Source: Myotis daubentonii (lineage: Eukaryota; Chordata; Mammalia; Chiroptera; Vespertilionidae). From it: DNA of 64,000 nucleotides. Positions 1-12,426 of this stretch are shown here, piece by piece. The stretch's first letter is position 1. The number at the start of each line of letters is the position of its first letter. The DNA is taken from positions 68,491,623 to 68,555,622 of the forward strand of contig NC_081861.1 in NCBI RefSeq assembly GCF_963259705.1, in the 5' to 3' direction. The translations under genes were made by a program, and so were the position numbers. The notes beneath the pieces are model-generated. The model was not told the DNA's origin. It saw only the letters and a program-made list of their open reading frames with translations, and ran no database searches.

Positions 1-234
1 TTAGCTTCTAAATTTGTAACAATGTTTCAAACTGCAAACTCAGAGGCCGGCAAGGCAGGCGGGGAACGTTGGAGTCCTCCGTCACTGAAGCAAGCAAGCC
101 TCATGTTAGCTTCAAGCTGCCTGGCTGCCGGCCGCCATCTTGGCTGGCAGTTAATTTCCATATCTTGCTGATTAGCCAATGAGAAGGGTAGCAGACGTAT
201 GCTAATTACCATGTTTCTCTTTTATTAGATAGGA
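1..234 (-). mobile_element. HeliBat-type Helitron, 5' part (partial at window edge)
   Basis: Read on the minus strand, the element starts at 234 with TCCTATCTAATAAAAG, preceded by A, as expected for a Helitron inserting between A and T. Next comes a block also found just inside the 5' end of the 50.2-kb HeliBat (minus strand: cattggctaatcag, then aagatggcgg). The 3' end lies outside the window or is lost. A 61-codon frame inside it has no recognisable domain. Confidence 0.85.
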
Positions 235-249
235 TGTCACCTCAATACA

Positions 250-595
250 TACTATATAGTAAAAGGCTAATTTGCCAATTTTTCCCACTGGTGGGAGCTT
301 GACCAAGCGGAAGTTAGATATGTGCTGACCACCAGGGGGCAGTGCAAAACATGATGGATGTCAGGTGATGTGGCACTGGCAGAGGTCAGCAGTGGAGGTA
401 CTGCCAGCCCTAATAGTCCCGGATGAGAGCGGGACCACAGAGGGATGTTGGAGCAGGTGAGCAGGTAGCACCAGGCCAAGGCGGGTGGGAGTGGGGGCCC
501 TGATCGCCCTGCTGGTCACCCCACTGATTGGCCCTGATCACTGGCAAGCCCTAGGGACCCTGCCCATGCATGAAATCCATGCACCGGGCCTCCAG
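250..595 (+). mobile_element. Non-autonomous HeliBat Helitron
   Basis: The 5' end (tactatatagtaaaaggctaa) matches the HeliBat start with one change in the TC dinucleotide. The 3' end carries the hairpin catgcatgaaatccatgcac and then gggcctccag, where the usual CTAG is mutated to CCAG. It is flanked by A at 249 and T at 596. The interior has the shared motif gaccaccagggggcag. Confidence 0.88.
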
Positions 596-779
596 TTTAA
601 TAAATAAAAAAGCTTAAAAAAAGAATAATGTAAAGAGCAAATTGGGAAGAAGAATGGAAACAGGATTTTACCACTTTGCTATTCCTCAGTGTGTAGGTTG
701 TGGCTTTTACTGAAGTTGAGTGGAGAGGCTAAGGTAGAACATACTGTATGAGAGTTGAATAGAAAGTTGTAGATTGTAA

Positions 780-1385
780 AAATTTTTTTTCCTTTTTAAA
801 ATTAATTTATTGGGGTGACATCGGCTAATAAAATTATATAGATTTCAGATGTGCAATTCTATAATACATCATCTGTATATTGTATTATGTAAATTGTATT
901 ATATCTTCTATCCCCATTTATCCCCCCTTTAGCCACTTCTACTTCTCCCCATCCTTTTTTCTCTCTGGTAATAACCATACAGATGTCTGTGTCTATGAGT
1001 TTTGGGTGTTTTTGTGGGTTTTTTTTTGTTTGTTTGTTTCATTTTGTTTAATCCCTTCAAATTTTTCACTTAGCCACCCAAAACCCTCCTCTCTGACAGC
1101 TGTCAGGCTGTTATCTGCACCCATGAGTTGTGTATTGGTTTGTTTTATTAGATTCCAGATATGTGTGAAATCATATGGCACTTGTCTTTCTCTGACGGTC
1201 TTATTTCACTAAGCATAATACTCTCAAGGTTCATCTATGCTGTCACAAAAGGTAAAATTTCCTTCTTTTTTACATCCATTTAGTTTTCCATTGTGTAAAT
1301 GTACCAAAGCTTTTGGAACCACTCATCTACTGATAGACACTTGAGTTGCTCATAAATTTAAATTGTTTGGATTTGTTAATGTATA
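780..1385 (-). mobile_element. L1 3' end, 5'-truncated
   Basis: On the minus strand this is the L1 3' UTR with its CACCCCAATAAATT-type end, preceded by the end of ORF2-adjacent sequence. The plus-strand motif gtattatagaattgtacacc appears here as its complement near 860. The same 3' end recurs at 3.8-4.0 kb and 16.8 kb. Protein frames here are chance reads of L1 UTR. Confidence 0.85.
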
Positions 1386-2240
1386 AGAAAAAATTTTGCA
1401 CTTTAAAACATGTAATTTATTCATCTTTAATATATTCAGAATTTTGCTGTCAACAACACTATCAACCATGCTTGTTTGGTTATTCCCCTGAATGCTTAGA
1501 ATTATTTGCCCAGGTTTTCTCTAACTTTTTACAAAATTTTAATGTACTTCAAATTTAGAAAAGTTTACCCTAACTGCCATTTGATGCTTTGGAGGTATAT
1601 TAAAACTGACATTGTACAATCTTAAGAATGAAGTCCCATACATCCTCACATATTCCTATACAGCTAGAAAGAAGAATGAGGGTTTGCATATTTTTCATTG
1701 TAGTGATACTAGTACAAGAACTATAAAAATGTCTCCTAAACATCTACATGTGTCTCAAAAATTAATGATATATTTACTAATTGAAAACAATAAATAATTA
1801 ACATATGGTTATATTTCCACCTGCTTGACAGTTAGGGCATATTGTGTTTGAAATCATTTCTGGATCATCTATCATAACACAATCATAAAGATACATTTTC
1901 TCTTTGAAGCACCAACTCTTAACTTTAAAGATTTAACAACAATTTTAATTATCTAATTTTCAGTAGTAAATAGGGGCAATGACAATTGTAAACCAACATC
2001 AGGGTGTACAAAAGACAGAGACATTAGGACAGAAAGATTTATTGTATTCTGATAAAGGAAATGTGAAGAAATAGAAAAAGTACCTCACTGGTTTAGAGTT
2101 TGGAATCGAATGGACAGCAACATTTTCAAACTATATTCTATATTAGTTATCTGGTTGTATATCTTCCCACCAATCCCTTCATTTATGTGTCTGTTAACCA
2201 ATGGTTTGGTTATATTGGATTGTGGAAATGGTCAAAAAAG
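1386..2240. other. Unique AT-rich DNA, nothing recognised
   Basis: No repeat family, exon or RNA gene recognised. Open frames are at most 70 codons and show no domain. Confidence 0.5.
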
Positions 2241-2870
2241 GGAAAGGATTAAGATGTACAATTTGCCAATTATAAAAGCAGTCATAGGAATGTAATGTAC
2301 AACATAGAGAATCTATCTATATAAAAGCCTAAGTGACCATTGCAACAGAACGGATGACCAAAACAGGATGCATGGGGCGATCAGGCCAGCAGTGGGGCTA
2401 GTGAGGGACTACCAAATGACTGAGCAGCAGGCTGCATGAGGTGACCAGGCCAGCGGGGGGCAGTTGGGGGCAACCAGGCCAGTCGGGCAGTTGGGGGTGA
2501 TCATGCTGGCAAGGGGGGCAGTTAGGGGCAATCAGGCAGGCAGGCAGGTGAGTGGCTAGGAGCCAGCAGTCCAGGATTGTGAGAGGGATGGCCAACTGCT
2601 GGTTTAGGCCCAATCCCACAGTCAGACATCCCCCAAGGGGTCCTGGATTGGAGAGGGTGCAGGCTGGGCTGAGGGGACCCTTCCGCTCCCCATGCATGAA
2701 TTTCGTGCACAGGGCCTCTAGTATAGTAAGTAATATTGTACTAACTACGTGTGGTGTCAGATGGGTACTAGACTTATCAGAGTAATATAAATGTCTATCA
2801 CTAGGTTGTACTCCTGAAACTAATATAATATTGTATGTCAACTATAATTGAAAAATTGTTTAAAATTATT
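2241..2870 (+). mobile_element. Old L1 3' end split by a HeliBat
   Basis: The left part (cataggaatgtaatgtacaac) and the right part (gtgtcagatgggtactagac, then ctgaaactaatataatattg) are the two halves of an L1MA/L1MB-like 3' UTR. The HeliBat at 2312-2721 sits between them, so the L1 is the older of the two. Confidence 0.8.
2312..2721 (+). mobile_element. Complete non-autonomous HeliBat inside L1
   Basis: It starts TCTATCTATATAAAAGCCTAA and ends with a hairpin (catgcatgaatttcgtgcac) and then gggcctctag. A precedes it at 2311 and T follows at 2722. There is no target-site duplication, as expected for Helitrons. The 147-codon antisense frame is GC-rich filler. Confidence 0.93.
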
Positions 2871-2879
2871 TAAAAAGGA

Positions 2880-3249
2880 ATTGTGGAATGCTAATTTTCA
2901 TGATATAGAAATTTGTAATAAACTTTTGAACATGTGTTGTACAAAAATTCATCTAACAGGGTAAATACAAACAGACAAAAAAATGGACACAATGTTATGC
3001 AGTTCTTTCAACAAATATTTTTTGCATTGAAACCCTGCTAATCAGCCGACTTGGTCTAACATAGTGTCACATTGGATTACAGTGTAATCTGGACCAGAAA
3101 TTCTAAGGAAATTATAATAAACTTCCAACATGTAAAGAACATTTATTTTCATTCAAAATATTTATAATTTGCTTAGTATAACTGTGATAAGCATGCTCCT
3201 GGGAGTATAAAGATACATATGTTATAAACCTTACACTCTGGAAGTTTAC
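2880..3249. other. Unique AT-rich DNA
   Basis: No feature recognised. Confidence 0.4.
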
Positions 3250-3430
3250 AATCTACATTCCAGGTACTTGGGGTAACTACCCTTTATGGTAATTCTGGTA
3301 TTAGTGACTCCATGTTAAAAGATGACAAAACAGAGGAACAGAGTGATTAGTTGATTTGTCACAGATCACAGAGCTAGAAAGTATCAAGGAGCAAGAATTC
3401 AAACCCAGTCTCGCTCCAAAGTCTATACTC
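3250..3430 (-). mobile_element. MIR SINE fragment
   Basis: The plus strand reads as the complement of MIR: a degenerate 'gatgaggaaactgaggcacagag' zone, then cacagatcacagagctagaa and attcaaacccagtct. This is an old, diverged mammalian SINE. Confidence 0.8.
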
Positions 3431-3784
3431 ATAAAAAATGTTTTCTATAATGTTTTCTATAGTGAATACTAAGTAAGCAAACAAAGCATAAGAACATAAT
3501 CCTAGTTGATTGAGTTTTATGTTGAGAAATCATTTTGCCACCTTTCATATTTATGTCAATTAAAATGATAAGCAACACAAGAAAAAACAAAACTTCAATT
3601 AATATGAGTATCTTGTATGCTATGTAAATATTTCTTAAAGTATTAACTCTGGCTTTCCTAAGAAGTAAAGATAATTTTATTTCTTATAGCTATAACACTT
3701 AAAGTTTTACATGTAACTGAAAAATTAAAAATGAATCAAAGCATGTTTATGGGTCATCAAAATATTAGTATGAAAGGTAAAGGG

Positions 3785-4025
3785 ATTAAGCAAAACAAAA
3801 AATAAAAGTAAAAAACCCTCATAGACATAAAATAGTATGGTCATTACCAGAAGGAAATGGAGGGGGGAGGGCAGGGAAGGGTATAGGGAGGATAAATGGT
3901 GATGGAAAGAGACATTGAGGTGGTTGAATACATAATACAATATACAGATGATGTATTATAGAATTTTACATTAAACCTATATAATTTTATTAACCAATGA
4001 AACCCCAATAAATTCAATTAAAATA
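3785..4025 (+). mobile_element. L1 3' end fragment
   Basis: Contains the L1 3' UTR signature ggtcattaccagaaggaaat, then gatgatgtattatagaattt, and ends accccaataaattcaattaaa. It is collinear with the L1 ends at 16.7-16.9 kb and, reversed, at 0.8 kb. Confidence 0.87.
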
Positions 4026-4029
4026 TTGG

Positions 4030-6190
4030 TATGTATATATCTATAAGATCTCTATTTTTACACCAAATCTTTTAAATCTGGAAATTAAGTCACAACAACA
4101 ATGACTGGTACTAGGCTAGGATAAATATAACGTGATGAATAAAATATTTTAATTGTTTTAAAATTAGTAATTTTGTAAAATAAAATATGGAAGCAATATA
4201 ACTAAATATGTTAAATATAAAATATTGATGACATTTATTTTTAATAAAGAATGCATATTTCTCTACAAGTCTTATTTTTCTCTATGTACGAGTGCAATTT
4301 GGATCCCTCAAAGGTCAATTCACCATTACTATGATAGAAATTCAAATGTATGTGAATAGCCTTAAATCATAGAAAACATTTTACAACAGCATTTAATGTG
4401 AAATTATAATGGCCAATACCATGAAGTGAATTGATTTTCTAGTAAATATTTTACACATAGCACCTTTAATTAAAAAGTGTCATTTTTTAGCTAAAAATAT
4501 CAGGCCTATTGCTACATTTAGCTCCTACAAGTAAGTAACTGCATAAAGGAGATATATTATTTTTTTTAGCAATGCATGTAACTAAACTTTGACTTGTTTG
4601 GTAATGAATTCTCTGGCTTGTAAATGTAAAGTGCCTTGAATTTAATCATTGGAATGCGATTGCTTGTTTTCCAAAATATACTTTGTTTCATTTATTTTTA
4701 TTTGTACCATATAAAATAAAGGTCCTCTAATCTCAAAGTTTTGAGGAATTAGTATTTGAGAGAAAGGACACTTTGAATGTGGACTAAGTGAGAAAGTAAC
4801 TGTTGGGGAAGAAAACATTTTTCTTTTTCTTGAAAATAAAAGCTTCATGTCACCTCACAAGCAAAAATTATCTGTATTTTGAAATGCTGTGTTCTCAGAT
4901 TTTCATATGACTATACCAAACCTCAGTAAGTTAAACTATAACTCATTTTTCTTTACCATAAAAGTCCTGCATTTGAAGACATTCACAAACATAGTATATA
5001 ACTAGGTAAGAATCTACTTCTCATATTGGTGTGAATATTACTTAAGCCTGACCTGAAAAAATTAGTCAGCAAATAGTCCTTCTTACACATTTGAATGCAT
5101 CTCTCACTTAAGTTTCATCCATAAAAGGAGTATGTAGCCTAAAGTGGCTCCTGTGAATATATCTGCTTTGATTTTGACAGTTCACTGAGCTGGATAATGC
5201 TTGCTTTTTTCAAGGCTGTTAAAAACCTTTCCTAGCTACTTGAAAATACATTGTGTGAATGTTCCCAAATTAGACTTCCAAAAATCTGTCTCTGTATTCT
5301 TCTTACCACAATAGATTTCAAATTTCTGTCTGAAAAAAACATGAGAAGATAGGAGGAAACTGTTTACTATGACTTCTTAGAAACCACAACAACCAACAAG
5401 AAAATGCTGTTCACCCTTCTATATATTAGGTGGAGGTTTAAGTCATAAATATCTTCTATTTAGGTTATACTGTGCCACATATCAGCTTTTAATATACAAC
5501 ATAATAATACTGTATCCCCGACCAAGTGAAAGTGTAGCTAGGGAAATAGCCAAAGTGAAAGTACATAAAGAACAGGATAATCTTAAATGCAAAAATTATA
5601 AAAAAGAGCTGGAGACTGTATCAATCCAGAGGCCCAGTGGTAACCCCGTCCATGTGTACAGATCAAGATCAATTAAGACCGAAAGAAAATGGCTGGGTGG
5701 AATCATAGTTTTTCCAGGTTACACACATGAATGATAAAGACTAAAAATATTTAAGTTTCAAGGAATATCAGAGAACCAGAGAAAACTGAAACACAAAGGT
5801 AACTATTTCTAAATATAAACTGTGCATCATTATTACTAATACAATCACTTTAGTGTATTTTCTCTAGCCTTAGAGTTCATATTATGATAGAGGCTATATT
5901 ATGCAAAGGAGATAATGTGTTTTAAATAACCAGCACAATGTAAAATATCATTACAGATATTATTACAAATATATCTTGCTACTTTCAAAATACACCCTAA
6001 AGATGACAAAATAAATCATTGTTCTTTCCTTTTATTTCTGCTTTTAAATTTTATTTATGGCATCTATCCATCAGTCTCCTGTGTTTTAATAGATGAATAT
6101 TTATAATTTCCCTTTTGTTATTATTTTTTCTTCATTCAGTTTTGTGAACTCAAAGGTAAAACTATATATGTTTGTGTGTTGTTTTACTCA
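4030..6190. other. Unique AT-rich DNA
   Basis: About 2.1 kb without a repeat, exon or RNA gene that I can recognise. The frames here are short and show no domain. Confidence 0.5.
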
Positions 6191-6197
6191 TCAAATT

Positions 6198-6362
6198 TTT
6201 AGAGAGAGGGGGGAAGGAGTGAGGGAGGGAGGGAGAGGGAGAGAGAGAGAAACATTGATTTATTGTTCTACTTACTTATTCATTCATTAGTTGATTCTTA
6301 TATGTGTTCTGACAGGGGATCAAACCCACAATCTTGGGGTATCAGGAGGATACTCTTACCAT
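6198..6362 (-). mobile_element. Older tRNA-derived SINE, partial
   Basis: Antisense of the same SINE type as 32797-32960. It begins with a GA-rich tail (complement of the CTCTCT run), then cttattcattcattagttga and gacaggggatcaaaccc (box B region). It ends at ggatactcttacc, so the tRNA-like 5' end is cut off close to the adjacent Ves SINE. Confidence 0.7.
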
Positions 6363-6367
6363 CATAA

Positions 6368-6579
6368 TTTTTTAAAAATACATTTTATTGATTTCAGAGA
6401 GGAAGGGAAAGGGAGAGAGAGATAAAAACACCAATGATGAGACTCATTGATCAGCTGCCTCCTGAATGCCCCACAATGGGGATCTAGCCCTCAACCTGGG
6501 CATGCGCCCAGGCCAGGAATCAAACTGTGACTACCTGGTTCATAGGTCGATGCTCAACCACTGAGCCATGTCAGCTGGG
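6368..6579 (-). mobile_element. Ves SINE
   Basis: Antisense Ves: tail complement (taaaaatacattttattgat), GA-rich stretch, cagctgcctcctgaatgccc, and the tRNA-like head ending ccactgagccatgtcagctgggc. It is more diverged than other copies. No clear target-site duplication. Confidence 0.88.
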
Positions 6580-7745
6580 CAAAATGTGACAGTAATACCC
6601 CTCAATTCTATGGGAAGATATGTTGGAGGCAACTATATTTGAGAAGAACCTGGAATCAAGATTTTTTTTAAAGAATGTTTTCTTGTGTATATTTCTAATA
6701 CTAAGAGATGTTTTGCTAAAATTGACTGTAAAATCTATCTTCTATAAATATGATGCTATTTAAAGTAAAATAGTTTAATCAAATATTTGAATTGTCTTTC
6801 TAATAATGTTCTAATCATTTATATTGCTCATTTGATGCTCTCAGAAAAGAAATCTTATTTGCATTGATACCATTGACATGCTTATTTTGTTTGGCTCAAC
6901 CAGCACAGAATGTTTGGAGCAAAAATCAAATAATATACTACAATATCAATAACAAACAGCATAGTATCTAATATATCCAAAGGAATTGAGTGTGCTTTCC
7001 AAAGTTTAAATTTCTCAAGGGGTTTAATTTTTTAGAGCATGAAACTCTATAATTTTGTTTGGCATCACTATTTTCTCTCAAAAGTCTATTATTAATTTGA
7101 AGGTCTAATGAAAATGAAATCTACAAACCTAAAATCACTAGTAGAAACTAGCATAGTGTACATTCAGTGGTGTAGAGGTGAAAATTTAGTTACTAGTTCT
7201 CAAAAAGGGGAGAAAAACGCAGGGTAGCATATGACAAGTTCCGTGGTGTAAATATTCCATCTATCCCCTATTTCAAGTTAAGGCCCTGGTATCACTACAT
7301 GGAGTTGGAAAGAGATGTGCACAATTGGCTCTCATAAGTGGGTACTAGTCAGCTCCAGCACACCAGTGTCAGTATATCTTTAGTAGCAGTGGTTACAAAT
7401 ACAGTGGAACATATTTGGGGCAGATTTTTATTCATACTCCCGCCAAACTTCCTAAAGTACAGTCTAATTCTCCAACCCCAAAATTGTCACTGTCAACAGA
7501 GCTCCTTTACCTGGCATCCAAAATCCAAATCTAACATTCTAAATATTCTTCCAACAACTCTATTTCATATATTTAACAACAACAACAAAAAACAACAATC
7601 ATGAATTATTCAATGTGTATCAGAGCACACAAAATTTTTCCTATTTGTCCCTTTCATAGCCCTGCAATTACATCTTAAACACACTTATTTTTGACTCACA
7701 TGTCTAAACTTGATCTTTCAACAATTTGTTCGTGTCACTTGCATT
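6580..7745. other. Unique DNA, nothing recognised
   Basis: No repeat family or exon recognised. An 88-codon frame at 7338-7604 shows no domain and ends in an AAC/AAA-rich run. Confidence 0.45.
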
Positions 7746-7765
7746 AAGAATTCTTCCCTTGCCTG

Positions 7766-7981
7766 CCGAAACCGGTTTGGCTGGGTGGATAGAGCATCGG
7801 CCTGCGGACTGAAAGGTCCCAGGTTCAATTCAGGTCAAGGGCATGTGCCTGGGTTGCGGGCACATCCCCAGTGGGAGATGTGCAGGAGGCAGCTGATTGA
7901 TGTTTCTCTCTCATCGATGTTTCTAGCTCTCTATCTCTCTCCCTCCCTCTCTGTAAAAAATCAATAAAATATATTAAAAAA
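7766..7981 (+). mobile_element. Full-length Ves SINE with 20-bp target-site duplication
   Basis: Head gaaaccggtttggctgggtgg carries the A-box region and caggttcaattcaggtcaag the B-box region. A CT-rich stretch and an A-rich tail follow. The identical 20-bp duplication aagaattcttcccttgcctg lies at 7746-7765 and 7982-8001, which proves insertion by L1-type target-primed reverse transcription. Confidence 0.97.
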
Positions 7982-8001
7982 AAGAATTCTTCCCTTGCCT
8001 G

Positions 8002-8574
8002 AATATATCTCTTCTCTTCTCCCTCTTGTCTACAATTGCTTTGACTATCTTCTTCTGCAATCAATCTGTTTATCCCTTGAATTATAATTATTTGTCTGTA
8101 TTTCCTTTCTTCCCTAATTTTACTATGAGCTCCCTAAGGCCAGACACCAGGTATAATTTATCTTTATATTTCCCAGAGCTCCAGGACACTACGCACTCAT
8201 TGCAATAAGTGTCTGTGCCTAATTTATTTATTAGAACGTAGGAATCAAGAATACAATCTTGTTATTTTAGAAAAGAGCATTATCAGTTCTATCAAAATGT
8301 AATTTAAAGCTTATCTTTCTTGGTAATTTCCATGTAGCTTTCTCCCTAGGAATCACTTTTATAATTCAGTGAGAAAAATAATAGTATGAAAGGGCCAAGA
8401 ACACATGACCATATTGGTATGGTTACATATCATTTACATCATTTGGTGCAAATAAAGGATCCTTCCAATAACTCATTTTTCTATATAATCCTTTCATTTT
8501 AGCTTCATCATACTTAACATTAATCAGAAATCATTGCACTAGTACCTCTGAACTAAGTCCAAAGACTTTTCTCT
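8002..8574. other. Unique DNA
   Basis: No feature recognised. Confidence 0.4.
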
Positions 8575-8890
8575 TTTTATTTTTTTCACTTATTGTTGAC
8601 ACGATTACATATGGCCCCCATTTTACTACTTTTGCCCCCCCCAGCCCCTGCACCCCCCTCCCTCTAGACATCACTACACTGTTGACTGTGTCCATGGGTT
8701 ATGCTTATATGTTCTTTGACTAATCCCTTCACCTTCTTTCATTCAGTCTCCCCTACCCCTCACCCCTCTGACCTCAGTCTGTTTCTTGTATCCATGCCTC
8801 TGTTTCTATTTTGTTGGTCAATTTGTTCATTATATTCCACATATAGGTGAGATCATATGGTATTTATCTTTGTCTGGTTTAAATTTCTCT
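8575..8890 (-). mobile_element. L1 3' end fragment
   Basis: Complement of the bat L1 3' UTR: tttcacttattgttgacacg is the tail side, then C-rich tract, tgtccatgggttatgcttat, and aggtgagatcatatggtatt near its 5' truncation. Confidence 0.83.
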
Positions 8891-8894
8891 CAAT

Positions 8895-10498
8895 AACAAG
8901 AATCCTAGAGTTTGGTATTGACAATAAATTGCTAAGGAACACACTAAGGTTTACGATTTGAAATATCAGAATAATCATTGCAAACATGATTATTAACAGG
9001 CAGATAACCTACATGGAGAGAACAAATACTACAAGGACCCTATGTAAACAAAATGTGTAAGATGGGTAAAGGCAAACGACGTCAGATGCTTAAATTTTAC
9101 CTATTTAAAACTGCCATATATTAATGCCTTAAAATTCTGTGATTACTTACTGATATAAAAAGACATAGAAAAGTTCTGCCTTCTATTACCTTTGTTATGA
9201 GTATGTAATAAGAAAATAAGGATTCTTTCTGTAAGTTTTTTTCCCACTATATATGTCCATTAAATATCCAGATATATGATCTCATTACTTATCTGGAAAG
9301 CGAGGTGTTAGCAAGATTACAAAGTATTTAAAACTGATTTTTTTTTCTGGAAAACAAATCAAAATGAAAACAAATCCTCTGAACAGCAGCAAATACATTC
9401 ATCTCAATTCAGCCTTCAGCTCCTGTTAGTGAAAACTTTAATAGGCAACATAGTCATTAGAATTACTGTTACAATTCTACAGAGGTTTAGCCAATTTTTT
9501 TTCATGTCAGTTTCATTAGTAGGAAAAAATAAATATTTAAAAAGTAAAATACTGATTTAATACATAAAAGGGGGATTTGAATAAATTACATTCTTCCCAT
9601 ATTCAATGAACTTTAAATGAGTTTCACTACAATCCATTGCCAGGCATCTAAGCACTATCCTTAGGAATTTCAATAGCATACTTATGTTAAATTGACACAT
9701 TGAACAAATAGTTAACTGAGTATTTCAGCCTTGCAAGATTTTAAATAAGGGAGATTTTTCTCATTAACTTTATCAATCATTTATAAATGCAAGATTATAC
9801 CTAATACATTGATGCTGCTGTTTTAAACCTCATGAAAGTTATGCCTATAATGTATGTTTGTCAATGAAGCTCAAAACATTTAAAGACAAATTAAAATTGA
9901 GCTTCTGTGGGGATTATATGTCATTTTGACTGATAAATTGACAACTTGCTATTTCTGTGGGGTGTTTTTTTTTTTTTAATACAGGGAACACTTGCTTTTA
10001 AATTATAGCAGCTGAGGGATTATCTTCCTGCACATATTATTTTTTTCTACCTCCAGGTTTTAGCTTCATCACTATGGAGCAATGCTCCATAAAAGCTTGA
10101 AAGGGAAAGATCATTTAATACTCTGATGAAGGACTAAGAGAATATCAGTATAACTATTTTGGAAAATATTCATTCCTAAACACAAGCTTTGAAATATTTT
10201 AGAAATTATGGGCCTTATGGGCTAACAACCCTGATAATCTGCTAGAAATTTTTGAGGCCCTTAGCTTAGCATAAACTCAATGATTTACATTTTATCCAAC
10301 CATGCAGGGAAACAATACAGTAATAATTGCTAATTGCAGAAATTGTGATAAAACTTCACTGAAACAAAGCCAATAGAAGTAAAATATGTTAAATGAATTA
10401 TTTTTCTATTTAAGCTTTGCTATTCTTACATGCCAATGTACCAGAGACAATATTTAAATTCTGAAAAAATATTGTTCCCCTTAATTATAAATATATAT
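8895..10498. other. Unique AT-rich DNA
   Basis: About 1.6 kb with no recognised repeat or exon. Confidence 0.45.
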
Positions 10499-10669
10499 AA
10501 TATGCTAAACAGCTAAAGAATACCTCACATAAAGACAGACCAAATTGGTAAACTAAGGGAAGTGGATATGGGAATTTCTCAAATATGACGGATTTGGATA
10601 AAATATGACAAAAGAATCTGAATGACATTGTAAGCCCCTCATTTGTTTTTTTTTTGTTGTTTGTTTGTA
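10499..10669 (+). repeat. Local duplication, copy 1 (segment A)
   Basis: Matches 13071-13233 in the same orientation: both run from aatatgctaaa through gacagaccaaattggtaaac to aagcccctcatttg and a T/GTTT-rich end. I count three substitutions and one 8-base indel outside the homopolymer end, about 98% identity. It is not a transposon I recognise. The T-rich end corresponds to the A-rich tail of the SelO pseudogene in copy 2. Confidence 0.92.
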
Positions 10670-10962
10670 TATACAAGTATATACAAGTATCAATTCTTTC
10701 AAGAAAAGGGAAAGGGTACCTTTCTTCAATAATGATTTTAAAATATCTAATATATGAAAATGCATAATTAAACGTAAATCACCTACAATGGTATAATAAA
10801 CTAAAAATCACTGAAATGTATTATTAAAAAATGAGCAACAACTTTATACCTTCCTGAACCACAGTCTTTCTGCAAAGAGTTATTTGCATATGGAAACAGC
10901 CATTCAGTAACAAAATGCGGTTCACTGATAGAAAATTGATGCACACTCATGTTTTTATCACA

Positions 10963-10990
10963 AATCAGGTAAGATGTAATAGGTTATAAG
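10963..10990 (+). repeat. Short local duplication, copy 1 (segment B)
   Basis: caaatcaggtaagatgtaat followed by aggttata recurs at 12859-12886. The flanks do not match. Confidence 0.8.
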
Positions 10991-11747
10991 CTCAGAGTAG
11001 GTATTCATTAGAAAAAATTAATAAATAATATTATTTGTCAAAAGCTTTTATACTCAGAAGTGATATAGTATGTACAATATCTTTTCATCTGAGTCATATA
11101 TTTCATATACATAAATCTTCAGAATGATATATACATTCCATACAGATTAATTTCCATTAACACTTCTGAATGCACTTAATAAAAGTAAATGTGTTTAGCT
11201 GATAGTTTATTCAAGATAAAATTTATGACTGTTCAGTAAAAAAAAGTGGCAGTACCTTCCACAGTATATTTTAATTCAATAATTAAATATTGTCAGGTAG
11301 TATAGGCTATTTATAGACAGGGTTTCTTAATTTTGAATGTTAAATTTTAATGGACTACATAGGAAATATTCACACTCATGTTCTTATCACAAAATATTTC
11401 ATTAAAAATGATATTGTGGTAACCTATTTATTCTTGTCACATTTATTAATATTTACATAATAATAATCACTATAGGATCAAAAATAATGAAGAGATTTTT
11501 TAAAAACTGTCCAACTGGTTATTTAAGTGGTGCTCATTCATTCTTTCACAACTGCAATATATATGCGGGATATTAAAATCAATAGATGTTCAAAAAACAG
11601 AACCCACAATTAGTTAATCCTTTTCTGATCTATCAAAATATGACATCTTACATTGTCTTTTTTCAGTGTGGAAATTTAGGAAGAAGCAGATATCCAGAAC
11701 TATGATTTCAGAACCCTGCATGTTCATATAAGCAAATTATATGGTTA
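10991..11747. other. Unique AT-rich DNA
   Basis: No gene or repeat family recognised. cacactcatgttcttatcac near 11372 resembles cacactcatgtttttatcac near 10953, another short local similarity. Confidence 0.4.
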
Positions 11748-12426
11748 CTAGGAGCCCAGTGCATGAATTCATGCAACTTGAAAGGAACTATGGGCCATGA
11801 GGTTTTGGTGGGCACATGGGCAGGTCTTGGCCCTTTATCTGCACCCCTGCCCAGCACCTCCCGCCAGGGTCTACCGTCCCCTGTGTGCTGGCAACCCCTC
11901 TCCTGCCACCGCCACTCCCTTGTGCTGATAACACCAGCACCACTTGCACCCACTGATGGCGCAGAGTGATTAGGGCCAGCACCATCAGTGGGTGTGAGCA
12001 GTGACTGCTGCCCTGATAGCTCCTCAGGAGCAGGGGGAGGTGGAGAAGCCCTCAGGGGTGATAGGGGCCAGCAGCTACCACTCACACTCGCTGACTGCAC
12101 TGAGTGATTGGGGCCAGCTCCAGATACCAGCAGCAGGTGCAAACGGGGCCAGGGCTGGCAGCAGGTGTGAGCACCAGGCGGGATCACGATGTGCATGAGC
12201 AAAGAATTTTCAGTAACCACCAGAGGATCGCCCGATGACAGCAACTGGCGCCCCACTTTGGTCTGTCGCCCCCTCTCACCTGCTCCACCATCACACTATG
12301 GTTGAAGCCCACCATGTTCCTCGCATGCCCCCCAGTGGTCAGCGCACGTCATAGTGACCAGTTGTTCAGTTTTTCTGTTGTTCCATTGTTCCATCTATTT
12401 GCATATTAGCCTTTTATTATATAGGA
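11748..12426 (-). mobile_element. Complete HeliBat Helitron, 679 bp
   Basis: The left end shows CTAG and the complement of the 3' hairpin (cccagtgcatgaattcatgc). The right end is the complement of the 5' start (ccttttattatatagga). It is flanked by A at 11747 and T at 12427. The interior is GC-rich and shares ccagtggtcagcgcacgtcat-like sequence with the 34.8-kb HeliBat. The 182-codon frame within it has no recognisable domain. Confidence 0.93.

Noticed and set aside
7766..7981. tRNA-like A and B boxes suggesting a tRNA gene
   Set aside because: The boxes belong to the head of a Ves SINE with tail and target duplication; no cloverleaf can be completed.
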